From positions 21,927 to 85,926 of the forward strand of contig CBFHKY010000015.1 of assembly GCA_965656525.1 (NCBI GenBank): a DNA stretch of 64,000 nt, read 5' to 3'. The notes beneath the pieces are model-generated. The model was not told the DNA's origin, did no database searches, and was given only the letters and a program-made list of their open reading frames with translations. The position numbers and the translations under genes are program-made. The DNA is from Pseudomaricurvus sp965656525. Lineage in GTDB: Bacteria > Pseudomonadota > Gammaproteobacteria > Pseudomonadales > Cellvibrionaceae. Positions 25,349 through 34,464 of this stretch are shown here, piece by piece (position 1 is the stretch's first letter; each line of letters opens with the position of its first letter).

Positions 25349-26277
25349 TGAGCATTTTAGTTATTGCTGAACACGACAACGCTAGCCTCAACGGTGCGAC
25401 TCTAAGCACCATAGCGGCGGCAAAAGAAATTGGTGGCGACATTACTTTGTTAGTAGCTGGCTCTGACTGCTCTGCAGTGGGCGAAGCCGCTGCAAAAGTT
25501 GATGGCGTAAACAAAGTTCTTGTTGCAGACGATGCAGCTTACGCCCATCAGTTAGCAGAAAATGTAGCTCTGTTGATCGCTGAAGTGGGTAAAGACTTTA
25601 CTCATATCTTGGCGTCTTCTACGACGACAGGCAAAAATATTGCACCTCGTGCTGCTGCACTGCTGGACGTTCAGGCGATTTCAGACATTATCACTGTTGA
25701 AAGTGCCGATACATTCAAGCGTCCTATCTATGCGGGCAATGTTATTGCTACCGTACAAAGTTCTGATGCCATCAAAGTTATCACTGTTCGTGGAACAGCT
25801 TTTGATGCCGTTTCCGCGGAAGGTGGTTCTGCTTCTGTAGAGGCTGTAGCTTCTGCAAACGATGCTGGGATTTCTTCTTTTGTGGGTGAAGAGCTCGCTC
25901 AGAGCGATCGTCCTGAGCTGACAGCTGCCAAAATTGTTGTTTCTGGTGGCCGTGGCATGCAAAACGGCGACAACTTTGAAATGTTGTACAAAATAGCGGA
26001 CAAACTTGGTGCGGCAGTTGGTGCATCCCGTGCCGCTGTTGATGCTGGTTTTGTGCCTAACGACATGCAGGTTGGTCAAACCGGTAAAATCGTTGCCCCA
26101 GATCTGTACGTAGCTGTCGGTATTTCCGGTGCCATTCAGCATTTGGCCGGCATGAAAGACAGTAAAGTGATTGTGGCCATCAACAAAGACGAAGAAGCTC
26201 CTATCTTCCAAGTTGCTGATTATGGTCTGGTTGCTGATCTGTTTACTGCTGTACCCGAACTGGATGGCCTGCTGTAA
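25348..26277 (+). CDS. etfA: Electron transfer flavoprotein alpha subunit
   Basis: This 309-residue subunit carries the ETF flavin. The N-terminal half resembles EtfB in fold, and the FAD-binding C-terminal domain is complete: SGGRGMQNGDNFEML, AVGASRAAVDAGF, GQTGKIVAPDLYVAVGISG and VIVAINKDEEAPIF. It accepts electrons from acyl-CoA dehydrogenases and hands them to the membrane oxidoreductase encoded at 22472-24112. A GC-rich hairpin with six T terminates the etfBA operon about 30 bases after the stop codon. Confidence 0.97.
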   Translation: MSILVIAEHDNASLNGATLSTIAAAKEIGGDITLLVAGSDCSAVGEAAAKVDGVNKVLVADDAAYAHQLAENVALLIAEVGKDFTHILASSTTTGKNIAPRAAALLDVQAISDIITVESADTFKRPIYAGNVIATVQSSDAIKVITVRGTAFDAVSAEGGSASVEAVASANDAGISSFVGEELAQSDRPELTAAKIVVSGGRGMQNGDNFEMLYKIADKLGAAVGASRAAVDAGFVPNDMQVGQTGKIVAPDLYVAVGISGAIQHLAGMKDSKVIVAINKDEEAPIFQVADYGLVADLFTAVPELDGLL

Positions 26278-26305
26278 TATTTACGAAGTACTTGTAAATT
26301 GCAGT

Positions 26306-26334
26306 AAAAAGCCGGCTTATTAGCCGGCTTTTTT
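26306..26334 (+). terminator. Rho-independent terminator of etfBA
   Basis: GCCGGCT (26311-26317) pairs with AGCCGGC (26322-26328), extended by an A-run before and six T after. Confidence 0.92.
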
Positions 26335-26354
26335 GATGGTGATAGAGGTGCATT

Positions 26355-26558
26355 ATGATTGATATAGAGACGTTTGAGTATTGGTCCCTGATTCTAGGTG
26401 TGGGTGGGCTGATTGGTTTTATGATCTTTATCATGTGGGATCTGGCGAAAGCTTCAAAAGCGGGGCGTTTCGGAACGATGATTTTATTTCTTGCCTTAGG
26501 TTTGGGCTTGTTGGGTTTTATTATTAAGACTGTCCTTGTTGAAGTTGTGGAAAAATAA
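26355..26558 (+). CDS. DUF2788 small membrane protein
   Basis: This 67-residue protein has two transmembrane helices (about residues 10-28 and 42-60) joined by a short basic loop DLAKASKAGRFG, the layout of DUF2788 proteins. The function of the family is not known. GAGGTG seven bases before the ATG supports the start. It lies directly behind the etfBA terminator and ahead of the hybrid sensor gene, with about 90 bases between; whether it has its own promoter is not visible. Confidence 0.85.
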   Translation: MIDIETFEYWSLILGVGGLIGFMIFIMWDLAKASKAGRFGTMILFLALGLGLLGFIIKTVLVEVVEK

Positions 26559-26651
26559 ACCACCCACTCACGGTCTTTAGCTTTGCCGTTTTCATTGCTC
26601 GTATTATGACTATACTGTGGCTACAACATGTGTGGCTACTGGGTAATCTAA

Positions 26652-28844
26652 GTGCTATTTGAAGCTGAAAATAAAGTTCAAAAAGACCGTTCAATTTTGC
26701 GTGATACCGATGCAAGGATGGCCAAGTACAGTCGCAGGGGGCTGATGCTCAATGTGCTGGCTTATATCCTCTGTTTGGCTATTGGTTATCTAAGGGTTAT
26801 CTCGCCCACTACCACCGTTATCCTGACGGTGGGCCTTCTCATCACGACTTTTATTCGTGCCGTTATTTTGGTGCGTTTTGATACGCTTTACGCCGCAGGC
26901 CCGGCTCGTTGGCGCAACTTATTTTTTATAGCAACGCTGCTTGGTGCGGTGTGGTGGGGCGTTATTCTCGTTTCATTCACTTTGGGCTTAGGTATGCTGG
27001 GTGAAACGCCATTGCTGTGGATGTATAGCATCATCTTTTTTGCTTCTACTCTGCAGGCCACATCCCCATACCGTCGTTTCAGTCGTATTTATTTGTGTGT
27101 GGCATTACTCCCTCCCACAGTGGCGGCGCTCAGCCTGGCAACCATTGAAGGCTATATGTACAGCGTTATGATGTTGGTGTTTGTGCTGTTACTCAGTCAT
27201 CAAATCGAGGTCATGAGCAGTACCTATTGGGAGCGCTTAGAAGCCAATTTTTCTCTTCGCCAAAAAGCCAGAAAATTAGAATCTGAGAAAAGAGACGTTG
27301 ATGTTTCAGTAAGCTTGAATACACAGTTTCTGACTGCGCTCGGGCATGAATTTAGAGTGTCTTTGAACGACATTCTTGGGGGAATATCGTTACTTTCTGG
27401 CGCTAAATTAGACGCAGAACAAAAAGAATTAATTTTATTGACTAAAAAAGCAGCTGAGCAACAGTTAGATTTGGTAAACAATATCGTCGATTTCGCCAAA
27501 ATCAACTCCCGTCAGCTTTGCCTTGAAAATACCGTTGTTAACCTTCGTTCTCAGTTTCAGCAGTGGGTTGAAGAGGCCTCTGCCGATGCCCATCGTCACA
27601 ATGTCGAAATGGATTTTGAAATTGCAGAGTCTGTGCCCTCTAGAGTGTCGGTGGATGGTATACGTGTCGGCCAGATTTTCAAAAACCTCCTTACTCATGC
27701 GATTGCCTATTCAGAGCACGGTAGCATTAGTGTGATGATAAGCTTTAAGTCAGATTCGCAGACAGAAGGTCTATTGGAAGTTGACGTTATTGACTATCTT
27801 GATAGTGAAAACAGCGAGCTTGATATAAGCGATAAGGCGTTGCACTCAGAAAATACCAGCCATGCGCGTGAATTATGGTTCACAATTGGTAAGGCGCTGG
27901 CTGAGTGCTTAGGTGGCAGCCTCTTGATGGACAGGATTCCAAATAAAGATACATCCTACCGGCTTTGTGTGCCTTTGCAGGTGCTGGTACAAAGTGGTAG
28001 CTCAATTTTGTCTAAATTTTCGGGTCAGAAAGTATTGCTTTTGGATCACCAGCTGCCGCTTACGGTTCATCAGTTCGAACAGTTTGCTGAGTGGAGTCTT
28101 CAGTGTGCCCGTGCAGATGACTTTGCCCACGCAAGAACGTTACTGAATGATCAGAATGCTGACTGTGGTCTGTTACTGATTAATTTAAGTCAGGCTGAAG
28201 AGCAGTACGAAGTCATTGAATTTTTGCGTTATATAAAGACTGTGAGTACCCAACCTTTGGGCGTAATACTTTTGCTCTCCCACACTCACATTGCTGACGC
28301 CTCTTTGAGGCCTCTGTGGGAGCAAAACGACAAAGTTTTCTATTTGTTAAGGCCCATCGCTCCTCAGCGGCTGCATGCATTGGTCGCGCATATTCTGGAA
28401 GGAGCGCCCATGCCGCTTGATGAGAGCCTTCAGCTGACCGAAGCAACAAAAGCTAAACACTATACCGTGTTGGTGGTAGATGATCACCGAGTCAACCAAA
28501 TGGTCGCGCAGGGCATGCTAAAGCGCTTGGGTTACGATGTGCAAGTGGCCAATAATGGGGTTGAGGGCCTCGAAGCGTTTCAGAAAATCACGCCAGATTT
28601 GGTGTTGATGGATTGTCAGATGCCTGAAATGGACGGCTTTGAGGCCTCTCGTTGCATTCGTAATATTCAGCAAGAGAGTGATGTTCATACCCCTATTTTA
28701 GCGATGACAGCACACAGTTCAGAAGAGGATCAAGCTCGTTGTTATAAAGCGGGAATGGACGGAGTCCTTTGTAAACCGTTAAGACTTGAAGAGCTGGAGG
28801 TGCAACTTACTCGCTGGCTGGGCAGTGATGATGAGTCTAATTAA
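26652..28844 (+). CDS. Hybrid sensor histidine kinase with degenerate ATP-binding domain
   Basis: This 730-residue inner-membrane protein has five to six transmembrane helices up to about residue 185, a coiled linker, a HisKA domain with the phospho-accepting His232 (LGHEFRVSLND), a HATPase-like domain and two receiver domains. The ATPase looks broken: the N-box reads KNLLTHA, with His349 in place of the second Asn, no DxGxG motif is found, and the G2 box GTGLGL is replaced by RELWFTIG. The first receiver (about 455-560) has Asn where the phospho-Asp is expected (LLLINLSQ). The second is complete: VVDDHR, Asp654 in LMDCQMPEMDG, Thr and Lys in CKPLR. The start may be the GTG used here or ATG 26718. 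Confidence 0.85.
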   Translation: MLFEAENKVQKDRSILRDTDARMAKYSRRGLMLNVLAYILCLAIGYLRVISPTTTVILTVGLLITTFIRAVILVRFDTLYAAGPARWRNLFFIATLLGAVWWGVILVSFTLGLGMLGETPLLWMYSIIFFASTLQATSPYRRFSRIYLCVALLPPTVAALSLATIEGYMYSVMMLVFVLLLSHQIEVMSSTYWERLEANFSLRQKARKLESEKRDVDVSVSLNTQFLTALGHEFRVSLNDILGGISLLSGAKLDAEQKELILLTKKAAEQQLDLVNNIVDFAKINSRQLCLENTVVNLRSQFQQWVEEASADAHRHNVEMDFEIAESVPSRVSVDGIRVGQIFKNLLTHAIAYSEHGSISVMISFKSDSQTEGLLEVDVIDYLDSENSELDISDKALHSENTSHARELWFTIGKALAECLGGSLLMDRIPNKDTSYRLCVPLQVLVQSGSSILSKFSGQKVLLLDHQLPLTVHQFEQFAEWSLQCARADDFAHARTLLNDQNADCGLLLINLSQAEEQYEVIEFLRYIKTVSTQPLGVILLLSHTHIADASLRPLWEQNDKVFYLLRPIAPQRLHALVAHILEGAPMPLDESLQLTEATKAKHYTVLVVDDHRVNQMVAQGMLKRLGYDVQVANNGVEGLEAFQKITPDLVLMDCQMPEMDGFEASRCIRNIQQESDVHTPILAMTAHSSEEDQARCYKAGMDGVLCKPLRLEELEVQLTRWLGSDDESN

Positions 28845-28852
28845 GTCGGGCT

Positions 28853-28900
28853 CTTCAGCTTTAAGTCATCCCTTAGGGTAGGGGGCTTTTAAAGCTGAAG
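28853..28900. terminator. Inverted repeat between convergent kinase and xthA genes
   Basis: CTTCAGCTTTAA (28853-28864) and TTAAAGCTGAAG (28889-28900) pair perfectly over 12 bp around a 24-base loop that contains CCCTTAGGG. It has no long T-run, so its terminator role for either strand is inferred from position. Confidence 0.5.
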
Positions 28901-28945
28901 GGCTCTTTAAAACAGAAAAGTTACTGGAGTAAGGTGAGTTCTTTT

Positions 28946-29761
28946 TTAAAGCTCAAACTCAGACCAGATAGGTGCATGATCTGAAGGTTTTTCCATGGCA
29001 CGGATATCGTAATCAATACCTGTCGCAGTGCACTTTTTCAACAGTGGTGCAGTGGTAAGAATGTGATCGATGCGTAACCCGCGTTTTGGGGATCGCTCGA
29101 AACCACGACTGCGATAATCAAACCAACTGAAATGTTCTGCGCACTCTGGGTTTAAGTGGCGATAGGTGTCGGTGAGCCCCCAAGAGTACAATTCATCCAT
29201 CCATTGGCGCTCTTCTGCCTGAAAACTGCACTTTCCAGATTTAAGCCAGCGCTTACGGTTGTCCTCACCTATACCGATATCCAAATCTGAAGGTGATATG
29301 TTCATGTCTCCCATCACAACCACTGCATCATCAGGAGTACAGTGTGTTTTTAGATAAGCCATGACTTGTTGATAAAACCAGCGCTTATTGGGGTATTTGG
29401 AAGGGTGTTCAATATTCTCCCCTTGAGGGAAGTAACCGTTTAAAACGGTTAGCTTGCGTTTGTCTGGCGTTTCAACGTCCAGCGCGATAAAGCGTTTTTG
29501 GGTGGTGTCGTCATCGTCGGGAAAGCCTTTAGTACTAGCTATTATGGGAAGCCGAGACAATGTTGCAACACCGTAGTGTGTCTTTTGCCCGTGAAATACC
29601 ACTTGATAACCCAAGGCTTCTAGGTCAGCGGTGGGGAATTCATGATCTTGTACTTTAGTTTCTTGCAGTCCAATGACGTCGGGCTGGTGGGTATCTACGA
29701 GTGCTTTCAGTTGATGCAATCGTTGGCGTACGCTATTGACATTAAAAGAGACGAATTTCAT
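28946..29761 (-). CDS. xthA: Exodeoxyribonuclease III
   Basis: This 271-residue enzyme is the main AP endonuclease and 3'-5' exonuclease of base-excision repair. Family motifs are in order: FNVNSVRQRLHQL at the start, catalytic Glu in GLQETKVQD, VMGDMNISPSDLDIG, SWFDYRSRGFER and GLRIDHIL with the terminal SDHAPIW holding the catalytic His. The length matches the 268-residue E. coli enzyme. It lies on the minus strand between the sensor kinase and prc and shows no sign of operon structure with either. Confidence 0.95.
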   Translation of the reverse strand: MKFVSFNVNSVRQRLHQLKALVDTHQPDVIGLQETKVQDHEFPTADLEALGYQVVFHGQKTHYGVATLSRLPIIASTKGFPDDDDTTQKRFIALDVETPDKRKLTVLNGYFPQGENIEHPSKYPNKRWFYQQVMAYLKTHCTPDDAVVVMGDMNISPSDLDIGIGEDNRKRWLKSGKCSFQAEERQWMDELYSWGLTDTYRHLNPECAEHFSWFDYRSRGFERSPKRGLRIDHILTTAPLLKKCTATGIDYDIRAMEKPSDHAPIWSEFEL

Positions 29762-29887
29762 AAGAATGATTAGGTTGTCGCTGTGTCTTGTGCTGGAGTT
29801 TGCGAGGCACTGATCTAGATTCGGGTGTTGACTTGACCAGTGCCGAGCTTATGAATGTGTTTTTAAAGGCGCTTAATGAACAAAGCT

Positions 29888-32011
29888 TTACTGAAATTTT
29901 GCCAGTGCTTCTTTTTGCTGGGTTTCCAGAAGGTTAATCATATCGATTAAAATGTAGCCGGCCTCAGATAAAAAAGCATCATCGTCGGTGTTGAGCTCCA
30001 TTTTACCAGCATCTTCTGTTGCTTCGGCCACTTTTTCGGTCTGATCTTTTTCTAGGTCGTCAATGGAAGCGAACTCAGAGAGCCCTTTCGCTTTGCGGCG
30101 CTCGTTCTCAATGGCCAGACTTTGTGACTTCAACTGTTGTTGCTCTTGCTTGCGAGTATCCTCGTTCAGCGATAAGCGAGTACGCTGTTTGGCTTCACTC
30201 AGTAAATGCACTTGCTGTTGTAAGAAAGTAAAGTCTGGATCCAGTTTTTTACGAGCTTCATGCTTTTCGACTAGCTTGGGCAGCAGTGGATCAAGATTAA
30301 AGTAACTGTCGTGTGGAACCGGGTGAATTTGATCCCAAGGGAGAGCGGTTTCGTAAGAGCTTTCCCCGACTTCTTGACTGTCTACAAGAAAAGGAAATTT
30401 TACATCTGGTATGACACCTCTGTGCTGAGTGCTGTCACCGGAAACACGATAAAACTTAGATTCGGTTAATTTTAATTGCCCAGCCACCACAGCATTCAGG
30501 GATTGCACTGTGCCTTTACCAAAAGATTGGCTACCCACAATGATGCCACGGTTGTAATCTTGTATCGCGCCAGCAAAAATCTCTGAGGCTGATGCGCTTA
30601 AGCGATTCGTCAGTACAACCAGAGGGCCTCGATAAACCGCTGGGCGGCGAGAGCGATAATTGCGAGAAATACTTTGACTGGTCTGGCGAATTTGGACCAC
30701 GGGGCCCTGATTAATGAAGAGATCCGTTAATGTGGTTGCCTCTTGCAAGGCACCACCACTGTTATTACGCAGATCGATGATTAAGCCATCAATGTTTTCT
30801 TGCTTGAGCTCTTGCAGCAAACGAAATACATCGGTTGTGGTGCTTTTGACGTTGCGATCACCACGGCGATAAGCTTCAAAGTCCAAATAGAATGTAGGGA
30901 CATTAATGACCCCGACTTTGAAAATATCGGTACCGTCGGTAAGCTGTAAGATCCCTTTTTTAGCGGCTTGCTCTTCCAGTTTGACTTTTGCTCGGCTGAT
31001 ACGAATTTCTTTGTAATTACTGCTTTCGCCCGTTTCAGAAGGAATAACCTTTAGGCGAACAACGGTGTCTTTAGGGCCGCGAATTAATTTCACCACCTCA
31101 TCAAGGCGCCAGCCAATAACATCGACCATTTCGCCGTCGTCCCCTTGGCCAACCGCAATGATTTTATCCGCAGGCTTTAGCTGCCCCTGTTTAGCTGCAG
31201 GTCCACCGGTGACCAGCCGCATGACTTTGGTCATTTCATCTTCGGTTTGCAATACGGCACCAATACCCTCTAAAGAAAGAGACATCGTGATATTGAAGTT
31301 TTCTTCCGTACGAGGTGCAAAATAGCTGGTGTGAGGGTCATAAAGATGCGTAAGCGCATTCATAAGGTTTTCAAAGGTATCATCAGCGTCTCGCTGTTCT
31401 AAACGATGCAGCTGGTTTTTATAGCGCTTGAGTAATTTTTGGCGAGCATCTTGAGTTTCTTCGCCGGCCAGTTTAAGGCTCAGAAGGCTGGCTTTAACGC
31501 GTTTACGCCAAAGATCATTGGCCTCTTCTTCGCTGCTGGGCCATTGGGTTTTCTTTTCGTCCAGATCTAAGTATTCATCCTTAGTAAAGTCAAACTGAAA
31601 CCCTGTGTCAGAAGAAAGTTGATCGATGACCCAGTTTAATCGCTTAGTGCTTCGTTCATAAAAAACATCAAAGATATCTTTGCCTGCTGAAAGATCACCT
31701 TTGCTTAGGGTGTCATCCAATGTTGTGGCGTACTGCTTTGTGAAAAGATCTATGTCTTTACTAAGGAAGTACGCTTTCGCTGGATCTAGGGTCTCAAGGT
31801 ATTGCGCCAGCATCTGCTCAGACAGTTCATCGCCGAAAGGAGCGCCGCGATAATGTCGTGTAGATAACTTTTGTATTACATCCACTGCTGTCTGAGATTG
31901 CTTCTGTGTGAATTCGAAGCGGGCCTCAGCAGTTGTTGCCCATAACGGGGAGAGCAACATACAAAAAGTGACGCTGAGTGAGGGGAGTAAGCGAAAAAAC
32001 GTTGAATACAT
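29888..32011 (-). CDS. prc: Periplasmic tail-specific protease Prc (C-terminal processing peptidase)
   Basis: This 707-residue S41-family protease degrades periplasmic proteins from their C-termini and trims envelope proteins. A signal peptide covers about residues 1-28 (ending ATTAEA). A PDZ domain is seen at GIGAVLQTEDEMTKV with VTGGPAAKQGQLKPADKI, and the catalytic Ser-Lys dyad lies in LSASASEIFAG and QSFGKGTVQ. The C-terminal region is helical and charged (KARKKLDPDFTFLQQQ and a KQEQQQLK run), as in E. coli Prc, which has a similar length of about 680. The gene appears to stand alone, with 126 bases to xthA and nearly 400 to the next gene upstream. Confidence 0.95.
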   Translation of the reverse strand: MYSTFFRLLPSLSVTFCMLLSPLWATTAEARFEFTQKQSQTAVDVIQKLSTRHYRGAPFGDELSEQMLAQYLETLDPAKAYFLSKDIDLFTKQYATTLDDTLSKGDLSAGKDIFDVFYERSTKRLNWVIDQLSSDTGFQFDFTKDEYLDLDEKKTQWPSSEEEANDLWRKRVKASLLSLKLAGEETQDARQKLLKRYKNQLHRLEQRDADDTFENLMNALTHLYDPHTSYFAPRTEENFNITMSLSLEGIGAVLQTEDEMTKVMRLVTGGPAAKQGQLKPADKIIAVGQGDDGEMVDVIGWRLDEVVKLIRGPKDTVVRLKVIPSETGESSNYKEIRISRAKVKLEEQAAKKGILQLTDGTDIFKVGVINVPTFYLDFEAYRRGDRNVKSTTTDVFRLLQELKQENIDGLIIDLRNNSGGALQEATTLTDLFINQGPVVQIRQTSQSISRNYRSRRPAVYRGPLVVLTNRLSASASEIFAGAIQDYNRGIIVGSQSFGKGTVQSLNAVVAGQLKLTESKFYRVSGDSTQHRGVIPDVKFPFLVDSQEVGESSYETALPWDQIHPVPHDSYFNLDPLLPKLVEKHEARKKLDPDFTFLQQQVHLLSEAKQRTRLSLNEDTRKQEQQQLKSQSLAIENERRKAKGLSEFASIDDLEKDQTEKVAEATEDAGKMELNTDDDAFLSEAGYILIDMINLLETQQKEALAKFQ

Positions 32012-32341
32012 AAATCCTAATCTCTGATTTCATTCAGATGCTTTCGTTTATCAGGCAAGGCCGATAATGAATTAATCATTGTTTTGTTATTTGGGATGTT
32101 GCCTTGAGCATCATTTACTTTGGGCAAACATTGAAAGCCTCTCAACTATAGCATAAGCATTTCTCTTTCTGGAGGTAAAAAGGGGCGCTTGTCACGTTCC
32201 AATCGCTGATTCGTAGGAGGCTTAAGTGACCTATTCATTTTTAGTTTTTGAGGGCGTTTTACTCATTAACAGTGTTACGACTCGAAAAAATGCTCATAAG
32301 TTCACTTGCTGACGGAAAGAATATGATGCAGTGTTTGATTT
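32012..32341. other. Intergenic region between prc and tetR
   Basis: No convincing gene. Divergent transcription of prc and the TetR gene means both promoters are here. TATGAT at 32322-32327 is a plausible -10 for the TetR gene, and TTCACT at 32301-32306 a weak -35 with short spacing. A 41-codon frame (32290-32415) crosses the operator and lacks a ribosome binding site. Confidence 0.4.
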
Positions 32342-32360
32342 TAGACAACAGTGATGTCTA
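32342..32360. promoter_or_regulatory. Palindrome, probable TetR operator
   Basis: TAGACAacagtgaTGTCTA is a 19-bp near-perfect palindrome in which eight of nine base pairs match (all but one pair next to the centre). It lies 47 bases before the TetR start and just after a TATGAT -10, the usual place for an autoregulatory operator. Size and symmetry fit a dimeric TetR protein. Confidence 0.55.
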
Positions 32361-32407
32361 TTATTGTGTTGCAGAAAATCCAGAAAGACAAATAAGGAAG
32401 GGGCATT

Positions 32408-33067
32408 TTGGCTAAAGGCAACAAACAGGCAACTCGAGAGGCTATATTGGAGGCCGCTAGAACAGTTTTAGCCTCGGACGGCCCAGAAGCATTAAGTGTC
32501 TCAAAAGTGGCTCATTTAGCTGGAGTTAACCGCGGTACAGCCTACCAACATTTCAAGACTCGTGACGATTTGATTCTCGCCACAGTTGGATCCGTCAGTG
32601 AGCAGCTGTGTGCCACCATTTTTGACGGCCATGATAATGATTTAAACGACAGTGGGCAGCAGTCTAGACAGCGGGGAGTGTATGAGGTGATCTCTAAGTT
32701 AGTAGAGTTCGCCGTTGAGAACCCTAACTTAGGGCGTATCTGGTTGTATGAGCTGCTGTCGTCTAAAGACCCCAGTAAAGACCCTTTCTTTCGTCACTTT
32801 CAGAGCACGACACAGAAGTTGTCTGAATCCAACTTCAGTCAAGATGGTATCGATGTTGAGGCTTTATCCGTTATTGTTTTGTCTGGGTATTTTGTCTGGG
32901 CGGAATGGGTTAGGGCGCAATCGAGTTCAGAGCCTGAGCGTCAAGCTATGGCCGAGCGTATGCGACGCGAAATGCTACGACTCTTTCTTCATGGTGTCTT
33001 GAAAACAGAGTCGTACCCCGAACTGCAGGATATTTTGAACGCCCCAACGCCTGACAACATAACCTGA
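32408..33067 (+). CDS. TetR-family transcriptional regulator
   Basis: This 219-residue protein has an N-terminal TetR domain: TREAILEAARTVLASDG, then the helix-turn-helix SVSKVAHLAGVNRGTAYQHF followed by KTRDDLILAT. The rest is a helical ligand-binding domain with no recognisable ligand motif. The start is TTG, supported by AAGGAAGGGG directly upstream. It is the first gene of the CoA-linked catabolic cluster and lies about 145 bases before the CoA-transferase gene, so it probably controls that operon and itself. Confidence 0.9.
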   Translation: MAKGNKQATREAILEAARTVLASDGPEALSVSKVAHLAGVNRGTAYQHFKTRDDLILATVGSVSEQLCATIFDGHDNDLNDSGQQSRQRGVYEVISKLVEFAVENPNLGRIWLYELLSSKDPSKDPFFRHFQSTTQKLSESNFSQDGIDVEALSVIVLSGYFVWAEWVRAQSSSEPERQAMAERMRREMLRLFLHGVLKTESYPELQDILNAPTPDNIT

Positions 33068-33142
33068 TGGGTAATGGTGTAATAAACAACACTGTTGATA
33101 TAAGTCGGCCTCAGCTTGTATGATGCAGCCTACATTTATAAG

Positions 33143-33171
33143 ACCTAAGCGTGCAATTGACACGGTTAGGT
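33143..33171. promoter_or_regulatory. Long inverted repeat before the CoA-transferase gene
   Basis: ACCTAAGCGTG (33143-33153) and CACGGTTAGGT (33161-33171) are complementary in 10 of 11 positions, separated by CAATTGA. No T-run follows, so it is not a terminator. It ends 40 bases before the CoA-transferase start codon and could be an operator or a leader hairpin. Its sequence differs from the palindrome before the TetR gene. Confidence 0.5.
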
Positions 33172-33211
33172 GTGGACTATAGCAACCGCCATTTTTGGTA
33201 GAGGACAACGT

Positions 33212-34441
33212 ATGACCAACTCACGAGCTCTTGATGGTGTTCGGGTTCTGGATTTGACCCGTGTTCTGGCAGGCCCTTTTTGTGGCCAAATTCTTGGTGA
33301 TTTAGGTGCAGATGTCACCAAAATTGAGCGCCCTGGTGTAGGTGACGATGGTCGTATGTACGGTTTTTCATCTTTGAAAGACAGTGATGGAAATACCAGT
33401 AGAGAATCTGCTTTTTATTTGACGGCTAACCGTAATAAAAAGTCGGTGACCTGCAACTTGTCGAAACCAGAGGGGCAGGAACTCATTCGCCGACTGGCTG
33501 CCGACAGCGATGTTCTCATCGAGAACTACAAGGTTGGTAATTTAAAGCGCTACGGGCTCGATTACGAAAGCTTGAAAGAAGTGAACCCTCGTCTCATTTA
33601 TTGTTCGATCACGGGTTTTGGTCAGACTGGCCCAATGGCCACACGCCCCGGTTATGATGGATTGTTTCAGGCGACAGGTGGGATGATGGCGGTTACAGGG
33701 ATACCGGAAGGTCAGCCCGGTGCAGGCCCTTTAAAAGCGGGGCCAAGTTTGGTGGACGTTTTTACCGGTCATAACGCGGCTTTAGCGGTTCTAGGTGCAT
33801 TGCATCAGCGTCATACCACAGGCCAGGGCCAGTATATTGACGTGGCTCTTCTGGACTGTTCTGTGGCAATGACATCTCATATCATGCAAGACTTTTTAGT
33901 GTCCGGTAATGCGCCGCCACGCTTGGGTAATGGTGGTAATGGCGGCGGACCGGCTGATTTAATTAATTGTGCTGATGGCATTATCTACATTACTGCAGGT
34001 ACCGATGAGCATTGGCGCTTACTGTGTGAGCTGATGGAGCGCGCTGATCTTTTCGACGATCCACGTTTTAACACCAATCCTAAGCGCGGAACTAACCGCA
34101 ATGAACTGGTGGCCATCATCAACCAATGGAGTATGGGCTGGAAAGCGGCGGATTTACTTGCGGCACTCGATGGTATCGGTTTGCCAGCAGCGCGCTACAA
34201 CGAACTGCCCGAAGTCTTTGATGATGTTCAGGTTCAGCACCGCGAGCTAAAAGTAACAGTTCCCCACCCTGTGTCTGGTGAAGTCACCATGATTGCCAGT
34301 CCTCTCGCCTACATGTCTGGCTCACCAATGCAATACGATGCGCCACCTACCATTGGCCAGCATACCGATGAAATCTTAGCGGCACGTTTAGGCTTGTCTA
34401 CTGAAGAAATCCACCAGTTGCGCGACACTGGCATCATTTAA
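33212..34441 (+). CDS. Class III CoA-transferase (CaiB/BaiF family)
   Basis: This 409-residue enzyme belongs to the family that moves coenzyme A between carboxylic acids, or racemises 2-methylacyl-CoAs. The opening RVLDLTRVLAGPFCGQILGDLGADV and KIERPG are standard, and the catalytic aspartate is in RPGYDGLFQA. The frame is open from an upstream ATG at 33170 within the leader repeat, but ATG 33212 has GAGGAC upstream and gives the family N-terminus MTNSRALDGVRVLD. It is followed by two dehydrogenases, a SnoaL-like protein and a MaoC-like dehydratase, so it probably activates the acid substrate of that pathway. The substrate is unknown. Confidence 0.92.
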   Translation: MTNSRALDGVRVLDLTRVLAGPFCGQILGDLGADVTKIERPGVGDDGRMYGFSSLKDSDGNTSRESAFYLTANRNKKSVTCNLSKPEGQELIRRLAADSDVLIENYKVGNLKRYGLDYESLKEVNPRLIYCSITGFGQTGPMATRPGYDGLFQATGGMMAVTGIPEGQPGAGPLKAGPSLVDVFTGHNAALAVLGALHQRHTTGQGQYIDVALLDCSVAMTSHIMQDFLVSGNAPPRLGNGGNGGGPADLINCADGIIYITAGTDEHWRLLCELMERADLFDDPRFNTNPKRGTNRNELVAIINQWSMGWKAADLLAALDGIGLPAARYNELPEVFDDVQVQHRELKVTVPHPVSGEVTMIASPLAYMSGSPMQYDAPPTIGQHTDEILAARLGLSTEEIHQLRDTGII

Positions 34442-34464
34442 TCTTCCGTAAGAACTCACTTCGT

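Noticed and set aside
32290..32415. 41-codon frame across the TetR operator
   Set aside because: It lacks a Shine-Dalgarno and overlaps the TetR start. The operator within it explains the sequence better.
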